DNA of 16,401 nt, taken from contig JARLFW010000051.1 of the NCBI GenBank assembly GCA_031296345.1, forward strand, positions 1-16,401, in the 5' to 3' direction. The notes beneath the pieces were generated by a model. The model saw only the letters and a list, made by a program, of their open reading frames with translations, was not told the DNA's origin and did not search any database. The translations under genes were made by a program, and so were the position numbers. Positions 6,743 through 14,002 of this stretch are shown here, in pieces (position 1 is the first letter of the stretch; each line of letters starts with the position of its first letter). This DNA comes from Nitrosotalea sp. GTDB lineage: Archaea > Thermoproteota > Nitrososphaeria > Nitrososphaerales > Nitrosopumilaceae.

Positions 6743-7657
6743 ATGGATATTGTAGCAGAACTCAAAAAAGGTAACCGAAGGGCAATTGCACGTGCAATAT
6801 CTATTGTAGAAAATAACGAAAAAGATGCAAAGTTGATCATAAAAAAGATATTCAAAAGTTCTGGAGAATCTATGAAAATTGGAATTACAGGACCTGCTGG
6901 AGCAGGAAAAAGCACTCTGATTAACAGAACAAGTATTGAATTAAACAAACTTGGTTACAAGACTGCGGTTCTTGCAATCGATCCTACAAGTCACATAACA
7001 GGTGGTGCAATACTTGGTGACCGAGTAAGAATGACAGAATCAACTGATTCTGGAACATACATTAGAAGTATGGCTTCACGAGGAGCAACTGGGGCAATCT
7101 CATTATCACTTAGGAATAGTATTAGAATTTTAGAATATGCAGGATTTGATCCAATAATAATAGAGAGTGTTGGAGCAGGACAAACCGAAGTTGATATAGA
7201 AAAAGTTGTAGATATTACAGTCGTAGTCTTTAATCCAAATACTGGAGATAATATCCAGACCATAAAAGCTGGACTAACAGAAATTGGTGATGTATATTTG
7301 ATAAACAAAAGTGATCTGCCAGGTTCCAATCAACTATTTGACTCTGTACGAGACTTTATTGGAATGTCCGAAAAGAATCCAGTTGTAATGCTAACTTCTG
7401 CAAAATCTAACAAGGGTGTTACTGATTTTGCTAGGAAATTGGAAGAATTGATGAAGACACGGAAAAAGACAAAAGTTAAGGAGGAAGAATCTAGACTTGA
7501 TTCTGAACTAAGGGATATTGTTTTAAATAATGTCAAGTCTAAAGTTAGCACAATGCTTGATTCAAGTAAATCATATGCATCTTATCTTAAAAAAGTACAA
7601 TCAAAGAAAATTGATCCGTTTGAAGCCGCAGATAAAATATCAAAGGGATTAATGTGA
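6743..7657 (+). CDS. meaB: MeaB/ArgK-family G3E GTPase, methylmalonyl-CoA mutase chaperone
   Basis: G-protein chaperone that binds methylmalonyl-CoA mutase, gates adenosylcobalamin delivery and protects the enzyme from inactivation through GTP hydrolysis. With the ATG at 6743 it has 304 residues. Visible GTPase motifs are the P-loop GPAGAGKS (50-57), the switch stretch [19 protein letters not shown] typical of the family, RSMASRG, the Walker-B-side [11 protein letters not shown], and the guanine-specificity motif NKSD (188-191). The Lys/Glu-rich C-terminal part is probably the helical dimerisation arm. It was once named ArgK for a supposed arginine-transport kinase; the neighbouring mutase makes the chaperone role the right call here. 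The stop is one base from the start of the mutase large subunit, so they are co-transcribed and probably coupled. Confidence 0.95.
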   Translation: MDIVAELKKGNRRAIARAISIVENNEKDAKLIIKKIFKSSGESMKIGITGPAGAGKSTLINRTSIELNKLGYKTAVLAIDPTSHITGGAILGDRVRMTESTDSGTYIRSMASRGATGAISLSLRNSIRILEYAGFDPIIIESVGAGQTEVDIEKVVDITVVVFNPNTGDNIQTIKAGLTEIGDVYLINKSDLPGSNQLFDSVRDFIGMSEKNPVVMLTSAKSNKGVTDFARKLEELMKTRKKTKVKEEESRLDSELRDIVLNNVKSKVSTMLDSSKSYASYLKKVQSKKIDPFEAADKISKGLM

Positions 7658-7658
7658 T

Positions 7659-9233
7659 ATGGTAAAAACAATAAAGACTGATTCTAATATTATTGTAAAA
7701 CGATTCTATGATTCCAAGGTAAAACCAAAAAGTAAGACCGAAGAGCCAGGTAAACATCCGTACACCAGGGGAATTCATCCGGGAATGTACCGAGATAGAT
7801 TGTGGACAATGCGACAATACACTGGTTTTGGAACTGCCGAGCAGACAAATCAAAGATTCAAGTATCTTCTTGAAAGGGGCCAAACAGGCCTTTCCATGGC
7901 GTTTGACTTGCCAACTCAGATAGGATATGATGCAGATGATTCTCATGCAGAAGGTGAGGTAGGTAAGGTGGGTGTATCAATTACATCGCTTAAAGACATG
8001 ATGAAATGCTTTAACGGAATTCCACTTGACAAGGTTAGCACCTCGATGACAATAAACTCTACAGCTTCGACATTGCTTGCATTATACATTGCAGCAGGTG
8101 AATCACAAGGTGTAGACAGCAAACAACTCCGAGGTACAACTCAAAATGATATACTCAAAGAATACATTGCAAGAAATACGTACATCTATCCACCGCGTCC
8201 ATCTATGAGATTGATTGGTGACATGATTGAATATTGCTCAAAGAAAGTTCCTCAGTGGTATCCGATATCAATATCTGGGTATCATATGCGTGAAGCGGGA
8301 TGCAATGCAGTACAAGAAGTTGCATTTACACTTGCAAATGCAATAGAATACATCGAGACATGTGTTGACCGAGGATTGAAAATTGATTCATTTGCACCAC
8401 GATTATCTTTCTTCTTTTGCTGTACTAGTGAATTCTTGGAAGAGATTGCAAAGTTCAGAGCTGCACGAAGAATTTATGCCAAGATACTAAAAGACAGATT
8501 CCACGCAAAAGACAAAAGATCTATTCAGCTAAAATTCCATGTCCAAACAAGTGGAGAATCTCTTACTGCACAACAGCCAGACAATAACATTGTTCGTGTT
8601 GCAATGCAATCCATGGCAGCTGTACTTGGTGGGTGCCAATCACTTCATACTAATTCAAAGGATGAAGCACTGGCTTTGCCTACAGAAGCAGCAGTCAAGA
8701 TTGCTCTGAGAACTCAGCAGATAGTTGGACATGAAAGTGGAATTACAAAGACTGTAGACCCACTTGCCGGTTCATACTATGTAGAGCAACTGACTGATAC
8801 TATAGAAGCAGAGGCAAACAAGTATCTGAAGAAAATTGACCGAATGGGAGGATCTCTTGTTGGAATTGAACGTGGATTCTTCCAATCTGAGATTAGACAA
8901 AATGCTTACCGTCTTAAGAAAGAGATTGACGGGGGGGAGAGAATTATAGTTGGTGTCAATAAATTCACAGACTCGACAAAAGACAAATCAGACATTATGA
9001 AAATAGATGATAGTATTCAAACACAACAAGTACAGCATCTAAAAGAATTACGTAGTACACGTGATAATGCCAAAGTTGAATCTGCGCTTGGAAAGATGAA
9101 GAATGCTGCATACAAGGATGAAAATCTAATGCCGTACATCTTGGATGCAGTAAAAAGTTATGCTACTTTGGGAGAGATTAGTAACACATTCAGAGAAGTC
9201 TTTGGAATTTATCAGCCAAAGGAGACATTCTAA
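7659..9233 (+). CDS. mcmA1: Methylmalonyl-CoA mutase, large catalytic subunit
   Basis: The substrate-binding TIM-barrel half of adenosylcobalamin-dependent methylmalonyl-CoA mutase, producing succinyl-CoA. At 524 aa it lacks the B12 domain, which is supplied by the product at 5773-6189. Key residues align in a constant register (offset 35) with the Propionibacterium large subunit: Y54 in RQYTGF (Y89), Q162 in TQNDILKE (Q197), R172 in ARNTYIY (R207), and Y208/H209 in SISGYHM (Y243/H244). Tyr and Arg at the first and third sites are the methylmalonyl-CoA signature; isobutyryl- and hydroxyisobutyryl-CoA mutases differ there. In thaumarchaea this reaction belongs to the 3-hydroxypropionate/4-hydroxybutyrate CO2-fixation cycle. 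It is sandwiched between meaB (1-bp gap) and the epimerase (1-bp gap), clearly one operon. Confidence 0.96.
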   Translation: MVKTIKTDSNIIVKRFYDSKVKPKSKTEEPGKHPYTRGIHPGMYRDRLWTMRQYTGFGTAEQTNQRFKYLLERGQTGLSMAFDLPTQIGYDADDSHAEGEVGKVGVSITSLKDMMKCFNGIPLDKVSTSMTINSTASTLLALYIAAGESQGVDSKQLRGTTQNDILKEYIARNTYIYPPRPSMRLIGDMIEYCSKKVPQWYPISISGYHMREAGCNAVQEVAFTLANAIEYIETCVDRGLKIDSFAPRLSFFFCCTSEFLEEIAKFRAARRIYAKILKDRFHAKDKRSIQLKFHVQTSGESLTAQQPDNNIVRVAMQSMAAVLGGCQSLHTNSKDEALALPTEAAVKIALRTQQIVGHESGITKTVDPLAGSYYVEQLTDTIEAEANKYLKKIDRMGGSLVGIERGFFQSEIRQNAYRLKKEIDGGERIIVGVNKFTDSTKDKSDIMKIDDSIQTQQVQHLKELRSTRDNAKVESALGKMKNAAYKDENLMPYILDAVKSYATLGEISNTFREVFGIYQPKETF

Positions 9234-9234
9234 A

Positions 9235-9630
9235 ATGCGAATAGATCATGTTGCAATTGCAGTAAATAATCTAGATGACGCTGTAAAAGAATACCAAGCG
9301 GCACTTGGAATACACGAAGTAGAATTTGAGACAGTAGAAACAGAAGGAGTCAGGGTAGCAATTCTTCATCTTGACAATTCTAGAATTGAATTGATGGAGG
9401 CAACCAAGGAGACAAGTCCAATTAAAAAATTCCTTGCAACTAAGGGGGAAGGGTTGCACCACATTGCACTTGAAACTGATGGTATTGACGGCGAAGTAAA
9501 CAGAATGAAAGAGTGTGGAATAAAATTTTTGGGAGATGTAAGGCCAGGTTCAAGAGGAACTAAAATAACATTCATCCATCCAAAATCATTACACGGTGTA
9601 TTAGCAGAGCTTTGCTCTCATCCACAATAA
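9235..9630 (+). CDS. mce: Methylmalonyl-CoA epimerase
   Basis: Interconverts the (S) and (R) epimers of methylmalonyl-CoA so that carboxylase product can enter the mutase. A 131-aa vicinal-oxygen-chelate protein with two beta-alpha-beta-beta-beta modules. Candidate metal ligands are H5 (IDHVAIAV), E52 (IELMEA), H75/H76 (GLHHIAL) and E125 (GVLAEL); the closing FIHPK...HGVLAEL stretch is diagnostic of the family. I use the ATG at 9235, one base after the mutase stop, which puts the metal-binding His at the usual position; a longer reading from a GTG at 9160 would only overlap the mutase. Last gene of the meaB operon, tail to tail with the CBS regulator (4-bp gap). Confidence 0.95.
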   Translation: MRIDHVAIAVNNLDDAVKEYQAALGIHEVEFETVETEGVRVAILHLDNSRIELMEATKETSPIKKFLATKGEGLHHIALETDGIDGEVNRMKECGIKFLGDVRPGSRGTKITFIHPKSLHGVLAELCSHPQ

Positions 9631-9634
9631 TGCC

Positions 9635-10189
9635 TTAATCTACAAGCTTTAGAGTATCTGATGCAGTAATTATTCCTACAATCTTACTTTGTTTTGACAC
9701 CAGAACACATTTTGAATATCTGATTAATGATACGAGTGTCTTGACTGGAGTGTTATGGTCTACAATCGGAGGTCGTGCATCCATTATCTCAGCTAGTTTG
9801 ATCTTTTTTCGTTCAGTCTCATCACTATCTAAAATATGTCTTACAATGCCGTCTTCTGTAATGACGCCTACTACTTCAGGTCCATCAAAGATTGGTATCT
9901 GACTAATTGATAACTCTTGCATCTTTTTTATTGCATCCTGCAATGAATCATTTGCTTTGAGTTTGGCAATATCTTTACTACAAATATCTCCTGCCTTTGT
10001 TGATGATTGACTATCAAGTGACCACAACACTTCAAATATTTTTCTTGCAGTAGAATAACTTGGCTGGCATCTTCCAGACTCGATTTGATTTATCATTGAT
10101 GTACTAACTCCTGTTAGAGACGCAAGTTTTTGCTGAGTCAGCCCAATCTTCATTCTACCTTGCTTTATTGATTCAAGTCTTGGAAGCAT
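9635..10189 (-). CDS. XRE-type HTH transcriptional regulator with two CBS domains
   Basis: A 184-aa protein with an N-terminal helix-turn-helix of the Xre/Cro type (about residues 8-60; core TQQKLASLTGVSTSMINQIE) followed by a CBS pair (about 65-120 and 128-184). The CBS repeats show the usual IPIFDGPEVVGVITEDG and KIVGIITASD endings. CBS pairs bind adenosyl ligands such as AMP, ATP or S-adenosylmethionine, so this is probably a DNA-binding protein that senses energy or methyl-donor state. This architecture is common in archaea, but its targets are generally unknown. It converges on the epimerase gene and is preceded on the same strand by mscL. A weak A/T box lies about 26 nt before the ATG. 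Its targets cannot be read from the sequence. Confidence 0.88.
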   Translation of the reverse strand: MLPRLESIKQGRMKIGLTQQKLASLTGVSTSMINQIESGRCQPSYSTARKIFEVLWSLDSQSSTKAGDICSKDIAKLKANDSLQDAIKKMQELSISQIPIFDGPEVVGVITEDGIVRHILDSDETERKKIKLAEIMDARPPIVDHNTPVKTLVSLIRYSKCVLVSKQSKIVGIITASDTLKLVD

Positions 10190-10210
10190 TATGCGAATAA
10201 AATATCTGAT

Positions 10211-10220
10211 TCAATATTTC
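10211..10220 (-). promoter_or_regulatory. Weak putative TATA box for the HTH-CBS gene
   Basis: Minus-strand GAAATATTGA is centred about 26 nt upstream of the ATG at 10189. The position is right for a leaderless start but the match to a TATA box is weak; it is also palindromic-looking (AATATT), so an operator is another possibility. Confidence 0.3.
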
Positions 10221-10270
10221 AGTGTTCTTTAATGGATGAATATGTGTACAAGAAAAAAATTGTATAAGGG

Positions 10271-10663
10271 CTACTTTACGCCCGCCTTTCGTCCGAATTT
10301 TGCTATCATGAAGATTACTAGAGCAATTATACTAAAATCAATTATTGCACCTATGAAATCTCCTATTCCGAAATTCATACCATGTCCTACTGGTATGGTT
10401 ATCATACCTTTTCGCCAATCTCCGCCAGGAATGATCGCTCCCGGAATTGGCATGATGATATCTTGGACTAGAGCTGAAACCAGCTTTCCAATTGCACCTC
10501 CCATGATGAAACCAATTGCTAACCCCAAAACTCCAGCTTTGCCAATAAAGTCTCTAAATTCTGCAATGATGCCTTTTGGCTCTGGTGCAGGAGGGGCAGG
10601 TTTTGGTGTAACTGCTTCTCTGATCTTCTTTAGCTCTTCAAGTATGTCATTTTCTAAGACCAT
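10271..10663 (-). CDS. mscL: Large-conductance mechanosensitive channel with N-terminal helix extension
   Basis: Homopentameric emergency valve of the cytoplasmic membrane that opens under tension to release solutes on hypo-osmotic shock. The core (from about residue 31) reads IIAEFRDFIGKAGVLGLAIG, then the pore helix TM1 (about 43-70, with GAIGKLVSALVQDIIMP), a short periplasmic loop, and TM2 (about 100-122). The oddity is at the ends. After TM2 only about 8 residues remain (FGRKAGVK), so the usual C-terminal cytoplasmic helix is missing. Instead the protein begins with an acidic/basic amphipathic helix (residues 4-18, ENDILEELKKIREAV) and a Pro-rich linker (19-29). In E. coli MscL a Pro/Ala linker and a similar helix (TEIRDLL) come at the C-terminus. 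The gene lies between tpiA and the CBS regulator on the same strand. Confidence 0.93.
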   Translation of the reverse strand: MVLENDILEELKKIREAVTPKPAPPAPEPKGIIAEFRDFIGKAGVLGLAIGFIMGGAIGKLVSALVQDIIMPIPGAIIPGGDWRKGMITIPVGHGMNFGIGDFIGAIIDFSIIALVIFMIAKFGRKAGVK

Positions 10664-10684
10664 GCATTACAATTGCTAGTACGG

Positions 10685-10707
10685 GTATATTCATCTATAT
10701 AAAAAAA
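10685..10707 (-). promoter_or_regulatory. Putative promoter of mscL (two overlapping TATA-like boxes)
   Basis: On the minus strand TTTTTTTATATAG (10695-10707) is the stronger TATA-like match and would give a leader of about 10 nt. A nearer AATATAC (about 10685-10692) is centred 26 nt before the ATG at 10663 and would give a leaderless mRNA. Which is used cannot be decided by eye. Confidence 0.45.
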
Positions 10708-10711
10708 CAAA

Positions 10712-11374
10712 TCATTTTCTGGTAAATGCCATTGCAAATTCTTCTATTGTTTTTTCCCAATTCTTGGCCTTTACTATTCCACTTGCAACAAGTATGCCTT
10801 TTGCACCAAGCTCCAGCGCTCTTGATACATCTTGGCCTGAAACAATTCCTGCCCCACATAATAGTTGGGTAGAATTATTTGCTTTCTTTACTGCCTTGAC
10901 TGACTCTGTGATGATTTCAGGTTTTTCTTTAGAGACTGCCTTTCCACTACCTATGAGCTCTGGCGGTTCTATTGCAATAAAGTCAGGATTTAGTTTAGCA
11001 TACATCCATGCCTCATTTACATCTTGGACACACACAACTGATGTCATATTTAATTCTCTTAGTCTTACAACTAGATCTTCAATTTCATTTGATGGTATAC
11101 GATGTTCACTATGATTTATCAGAGAACCTGCAACTCTTGATTTTTTTACAATCTCGGGAATGACAAATCCTGTTGTACTGCCTGCTTTTGAATTATCGAG
11201 ATGTTGAGCAAATACGTCTGAGGAAACTCTGGTAACTTCTGACATGAGGTGTTGAGGAGGACATACTGGAATTCTTAATTTGTATTTTCTTGCAATCTTT
11301 GAAGCACTCTTTGCTAAACGCAGAGATTTTGAACCTGCAATCTCATCATAATTTTTAAAATTGATAATAAACAA
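10712..11374 (-). CDS. tpiA: Triosephosphate isomerase, archaeal type
   Basis: Interconverts dihydroxyacetone phosphate and glyceraldehyde 3-phosphate in gluconeogenesis/glycolysis. At 220 aa it is the compact archaeal form. Catalytic residues are visible: N5 and K7 in INFKNY, H88 in INHSEHR, and E136 in AIEPPELIGSGK; the phosphate-binding loops GSGK and CGAGIVSG follow. The only reasonable start is TTG at 11374: an in-frame stop (TAA) lies seven codons upstream, no ATG or GTG intervenes, and any later start would remove the catalytic Lys. It is divergent from the 98-aa Cys-tailed gene, with an 83-bp gap holding both promoters; an ATATATG element about 33 nt upstream of the TTG could be its TATA box, which would mean a short leader. 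Confidence 0.95.
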   Translation of the reverse strand: MFIINFKNYDEIAGSKSLRLAKSASKIARKYKLRIPVCPPQHLMSEVTRVSSDVFAQHLDNSKAGSTTGFVIPEIVKKSRVAGSLINHSEHRIPSNEIEDLVVRLRELNMTSVVCVQDVNEAWMYAKLNPDFIAIEPPELIGSGKAVSKEKPEIITESVKAVKKANNSTQLLCGAGIVSGQDVSRALELGAKGILVASGIVKAKNWEKTIEEFAMAFTRK

Positions 11375-11424
11375 ATTATTTTCAAAAAAATCTTACAGTT
11401 CCCCATATATCAAGAGATCTTAGA

Positions 11425-11436
11425 AAATTATTATAC
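11425..11436 (+). promoter_or_regulatory. Putative TATA box for the 98-aa Cys-tailed gene
   Basis: AAATTATTATAC is centred about 27 nt before the ATG at 11458, the expected position for a leaderless archaeal transcript. Confidence 0.45.
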
Positions 11437-11457
11437 TGACTATACATTAAATGTTCT

Positions 11458-11754
11458 ATGCCATTATCGGAAAGGACACTTGTTTTACTAAATCCCCTCA
11501 AATCTATTGATGATAATAAAATCATTGGAAGGGAGCAGGTTGATTTGATTCGGGATATATTCAAAAAAATTCTATCAAGTGGTGATAGTTACAAAATCCA
11601 TGAGATAGAAAATTGGCTTGATAATGGGCAAAAAATCAACCCTTCAATTGCTGAAAGGATTCTAAATGTGGCACATTATCAAAAAGCAAAATTTGATGCT
11701 AACAATCCATTAAAAATGGCAGATGATAGTTGTGGCTGCGGCGGAGATTGTTAA
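11458..11754 (+). CDS. 98-aa protein of unknown function with Cys-rich C-terminal tail
   Basis: I do not recognise this family. The body (residues 1-80) is hydrophilic and predicted helical, with segments such as EQVDLIRDIFKKIL and IAERILNVAHYQKAKFD, and has no cysteines, signal peptide or membrane segment. The protein ends in the abrupt tail SCGCGGDC, giving C92, C94 and C98, which looks like a metal- or cluster-binding or thiol-exchange tail. The ATG at 11458 is supported by a TATA-like box 27 nt upstream. The gene is divergent from tpiA, and its TAA directly abuts the stop codon of the convergent rpl40e gene with no intervening base. A role in metal handling or as a small interaction partner is possible but unproven. 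Confidence 0.8.
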   Translation: MPLSERTLVLLNPLKSIDDNKIIGREQVDLIRDIFKKILSSGDSYKIHEIENWLDNGQKINPSIAERILNVAHYQKAKFDANNPLKMADDSCGCGGDC

Positions 11755-11922
11755 TTACTTCTTAATTCCAAGTGTTCTATTCTTTAGTCTAAGGTATATG
11801 TTGTGACACTTTCTACACCTTGTTGCACTAATTGGGTTTTTGGCGCCACATGAAAAACAGACTTTAAAGTGAAGCCTAGCCTTCTGTGCTATAGCTTTTT
11901 TTAGTGGATCGGTGATAGGCAT
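11755..11922 (-). CDS. rpl40e: Ribosomal protein eL40
   Basis: A 55-aa large-subunit ribosomal protein. The minus-strand frame reads MPITDPLKKAIAQKARLHFK, then CFSCG (C22, C25), the conserved NPISATRCRKCH (C36, C39), and a basic tail ending LGIKK. The four cysteines form the zinc ribbon of eL40, and the start MPITDP and the N-P-I-x-A-T-x-C-R-x-C core are diagnostic of the archaeal protein. It follows sucD by 22 bp on the same strand and is preceded by a good Shine-Dalgarno site, so it is most likely the last cistron of sucC-sucD-rpl40e. Its stop codon abuts that of the convergent 98-aa gene. Short length makes it easy to miss by automated calling. Confidence 0.95.
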   Translation of the reverse strand: MPITDPLKKAIAQKARLHFKVCFSCGAKNPISATRCRKCHNIYLRLKNRTLGIKK

Positions 11923-11930
11923 TTTCTATT

Positions 11931-11936
11931 TCTCCA
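11931..11936 (-). promoter_or_regulatory. Shine-Dalgarno site of rpl40e
   Basis: Minus-strand TGGAGA lies 8 nt before the ATG at 11922. It is one of few clear ribosome-binding sites in the window, as expected for an internal operon cistron, in contrast to the leaderless first genes. Confidence 0.6.
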
Positions 11937-11944
11937 TTTTCCTG

Positions 11945-12865
11945 CTATTTGATTCTACCTTTTCCAAGCTTTCCTGCAAGAAGCATGGGTATCTCGGCAG
12001 GTCTCTTGGCAACTGGTACATTTGCCTTGGTGTACATGGATACTTTGGATTCTGCAGAACCGTAATTTCCGTATACTATGGCACCTGCATGACCCATTCT
12101 CTTTTCTTTTGGCGCTGCTCTTCCAGCAATATATGCGACCACTGGTTTGTCAAATTTAGTATCAATGATATGCTGTGCTAGCATCTCTTCTGCATCTCCT
12201 CCAATTTCTCCAACTACAATAACTCCGTCTATGTTTGCACTGTTTCTTATGGTATCAAATGCTTCAATTAACGGAGTTCCATTGATTGGATCTCCTCCAA
12301 TTCCCAAGCATATGCTTTGGCCAAAATTTGCAACTGAAAGATTATGTGACGACTCGTACATCAGAGTTCCACTTCTGGATATGACTGCAATTCTACCTGG
12401 CTTGAAAGGAGACGCTGGCATGATTCCTATTTTCATTATCCCTGGAATGATAATTCCTGGTGTATTTGGACCAATTACTATGGCGTCTTTTTTCTTTGCC
12501 AGTTCTACTATTACTAGTGCGTCTTTTACAGGGACATGTTCTGGTATTGCAATTAGTAATTTGATTCCTGCCTCTAATGCATCCTTTGCGGCAGAAAGAA
12601 AGAATTTTGCTGGTACAAATATTATTGAAATCTTGGCACCAGTTGCACCAACAGCTTCGTTCATTGTTTCATAAATTGGCACTTCTTCCAATTTTTGTCC
12701 ACCTTTACCTGGAGTTACTCCAGCTACAATGTTTGTACCATAAGCTAACATTTGCTGTGTATGAAACGCACCAAACTTGCCTGTAATTCCTTGTACTATG
12801 ACAGATTTTTTTTGGTAATCCTTGTCACCCTCTTTTCCAATTAATATTTCGTAAAGATCAACCAT
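11945..12865 (-). CDS. sucD: Succinyl-CoA synthetase (ligase), alpha subunit
   Basis: The CoA-binding and phosphohistidine-carrying half of succinate-CoA ligase, interconverting succinyl-CoA and succinate with nucleotide phosphorylation. The N-terminal CoA-binding Rossmann domain has GITGKFGAFHTQQMLAYGT and VTPGKGG. The middle shows GPNTPG and SRSGTLMYE. The catalytic, transiently phosphorylated His is H259 in RMGHAGAI. Length is 306 aa, near the family norm, with a slightly longer N-terminus. Its ATG overlaps the 3' end of sucC by 8 bases (ATGGTTGA), a classic coupled arrangement, and rpl40e follows. Succinyl-CoA is also the product of the mutase encoded nearby, so this enzyme connects the fixation cycle and the TCA pathway. 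Specificity for ATP or GTP is not determined by this subunit. Confidence 0.96.
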   Translation of the reverse strand: MVDLYEILIGKEGDKDYQKKSVIVQGITGKFGAFHTQQMLAYGTNIVAGVTPGKGGQKLEEVPIYETMNEAVGATGAKISIIFVPAKFFLSAAKDALEAGIKLLIAIPEHVPVKDALVIVELAKKKDAIVIGPNTPGIIIPGIMKIGIMPASPFKPGRIAVISRSGTLMYESSHNLSVANFGQSICLGIGGDPINGTPLIEAFDTIRNSANIDGVIVVGEIGGDAEEMLAQHIIDTKFDKPVVAYIAGRAAPKEKRMGHAGAIVYGNYGSAESKVSMYTKANVPVAKRPAEIPMLLAGKLGKGRIK

Positions 12866-13970
12866 TTTTATTCATCTCAATTACTGCTGCATTTATTGCT
12901 TCTTCAATTGTGTCAAACATCTTTGTTCTAGAACCTTTTAGCAATTCTTTTGACTTGTCTGCCTCTGCACCTGACATTCTTGCAAATACTGGAAGATCAA
13001 TTACCTTATCTTCATATGCTTTGATAAATGCCATTGCAACTGTTGTTGTCTTGACAATTCCACCGTAGAGATTTACTAGAATTCCTTTTACCTTTTTCAT
13101 TTTACTAATCAGAGTTAGTGCTTCGTATACTGTCTCCGTAGTTGCACCACCTCCTACATCCAAAAAGCAAGCAGGTTTTCCTCCATTATCTGATAACATG
13201 TCTAGGGTGGACATTACTAGGCCTGCTCCGTTTCCTACCACTGCAATATTTCCATCAAGTTCCACAAGTGAAAACCCACTTTTTTCTGCCCTTTCTTCAA
13301 GTTCTGATACTTCTTGAAACTTGCGTAATTCATCGTGTCTGAACATTGCATTGTCATCTATGATGACTTTGCCATCTAGTGCCACAACTGAATCATCACC
13401 TAGTATTGCAAGAGGATTAATCTCTGCAAGCTCTGCTTCTTTTTCTACTGTGATTTTTGCTAATTTTTGTAAAATATCGATAAACTGGGTCAAGGCCTTG
13501 TCTTTTAATCCCATCTGCTTTCCTACTTCTTCTGCAGTCTTTGCATCAACATTTCCTAGTCCTACTTCGTGTATTATCTGATTTTTAACAGATTCAATTT
13601 CAACACCGCCCTCTGCAGATGCTATTATTGTATAACATCTCTTACCTCGATTCAAAAACAATGAAAGATAAAGTTCTTTTTTGATATCTGCCATTTTTTC
13701 AAGTAAAATTGCTTTTGTCTTTTCTCCCTTGACAACCTTTTGCATAATATCTGGATATTTTAGCTCAAACTCGTCTGCATTTTGGCATTTCTGAATTGCT
13801 CCAGCCTTTCCTCTTCCTCCTACTGCCATCTGAGCTTTAATTACAAACGGAAATCCTAATACTGCTGCATCCTTTCTGCCTTGTTCGATGTCTATAGATG
13901 TGAGTCCTTTTGGAATTGGGATTCCATAGTCTGCAAACAATGACTTTGCTTGATACTCTAATAGACGCAT
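12858..13970 (-). CDS. sucC: Succinyl-CoA synthetase (ligase), beta subunit
   Basis: The ATP-grasp half of succinate-CoA ligase, which binds the nucleotide and Mg and, with SucD, forms the active heterodimer. At 370 aa it starts MRLLEYQAKSLF, typical of the family. ATP-grasp hallmarks are QMAVGGRGKAG (about residues 47-57), EINPLAI with a Mg-coordinating Asn, and the DGKVIIDDNAMFR stretch. The C-terminal ligase domain carries FLDVGGGATTE and LVNLYGGIVKTTT, the power-helix and phosphate-loop regions; bacterial enzymes usually have Arg-Cys where this one has Lys-Thr in the latter. A leaderless promoter lies just upstream and sucD overlaps the 3' end, so this is the first gene of the operon. Confidence 0.96.
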   Translation of the reverse strand: MRLLEYQAKSLFADYGIPIPKGLTSIDIEQGRKDAAVLGFPFVIKAQMAVGGRGKAGAIQKCQNADEFELKYPDIMQKVVKGEKTKAILLEKMADIKKELYLSLFLNRGKRCYTIIASAEGGVEIESVKNQIIHEVGLGNVDAKTAEEVGKQMGLKDKALTQFIDILQKLAKITVEKEAELAEINPLAILGDDSVVALDGKVIIDDNAMFRHDELRKFQEVSELEERAEKSGFSLVELDGNIAVVGNGAGLVMSTLDMLSDNGGKPACFLDVGGGATTETVYEALTLISKMKKVKGILVNLYGGIVKTTTVAMAFIKAYEDKVIDLPVFARMSGAEADKSKELLKGSRTKMFDTIEEAINAAVIEMNKNG

Positions 13971-13990
13971 TGTGATTTTTCATTTTTATG

Positions 13991-14002
13991 GTCTTTATAA
14001 TC
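13991..14002 (-). promoter_or_regulatory. Putative TATA box for sucC-sucD-rpl40e
   Basis: Minus-strand GATTATAAAGAC is centred about 27 nt before the sucC ATG at 13970. It is the best-looking TATA box in the window by sequence and spacing and implies a leaderless operon mRNA. The rest of the gap up to 14134 (about 130 bp, A/T-rich) holds nothing I can identify. Confidence 0.55.

Noticed and set aside
6991..7329. Minus-strand open frame inside meaB
   Set aside because: Antisense to intact GTPase motifs; no independent promoter or domain signal.
9160..9234. GTG-started 25-codon extension of the epimerase into the mutase gene
   Set aside because: The ATG at 9235 places the metal-binding His at residue 5, normal for the family, and directly follows the mutase stop; the extension only re-reads the mutase 3' end in another frame.
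10451..10512. Two ATGATGA strings with a nearby CTGA, resembling boxes of an archaeal C/D guide RNA
   Set aside because: They lie inside the antisense of mscL where the repeated Ile/Met/Pro codons explain them, and no complete C-D'-C'-D order with terminal pairing is visible.
10236..10679. Plus-strand open frame covering mscL
   Set aside because: The opposite strand gives an unmistakable MscL; the plus-strand product is Pro/Met/Ser-rich noise.
12147..12674. Plus-strand open frame of 175 codons opposite sucD
   Set aside because: Antisense shadow of a strongly conserved gene; low-complexity Ser/Ala/Ile composition and no motif.
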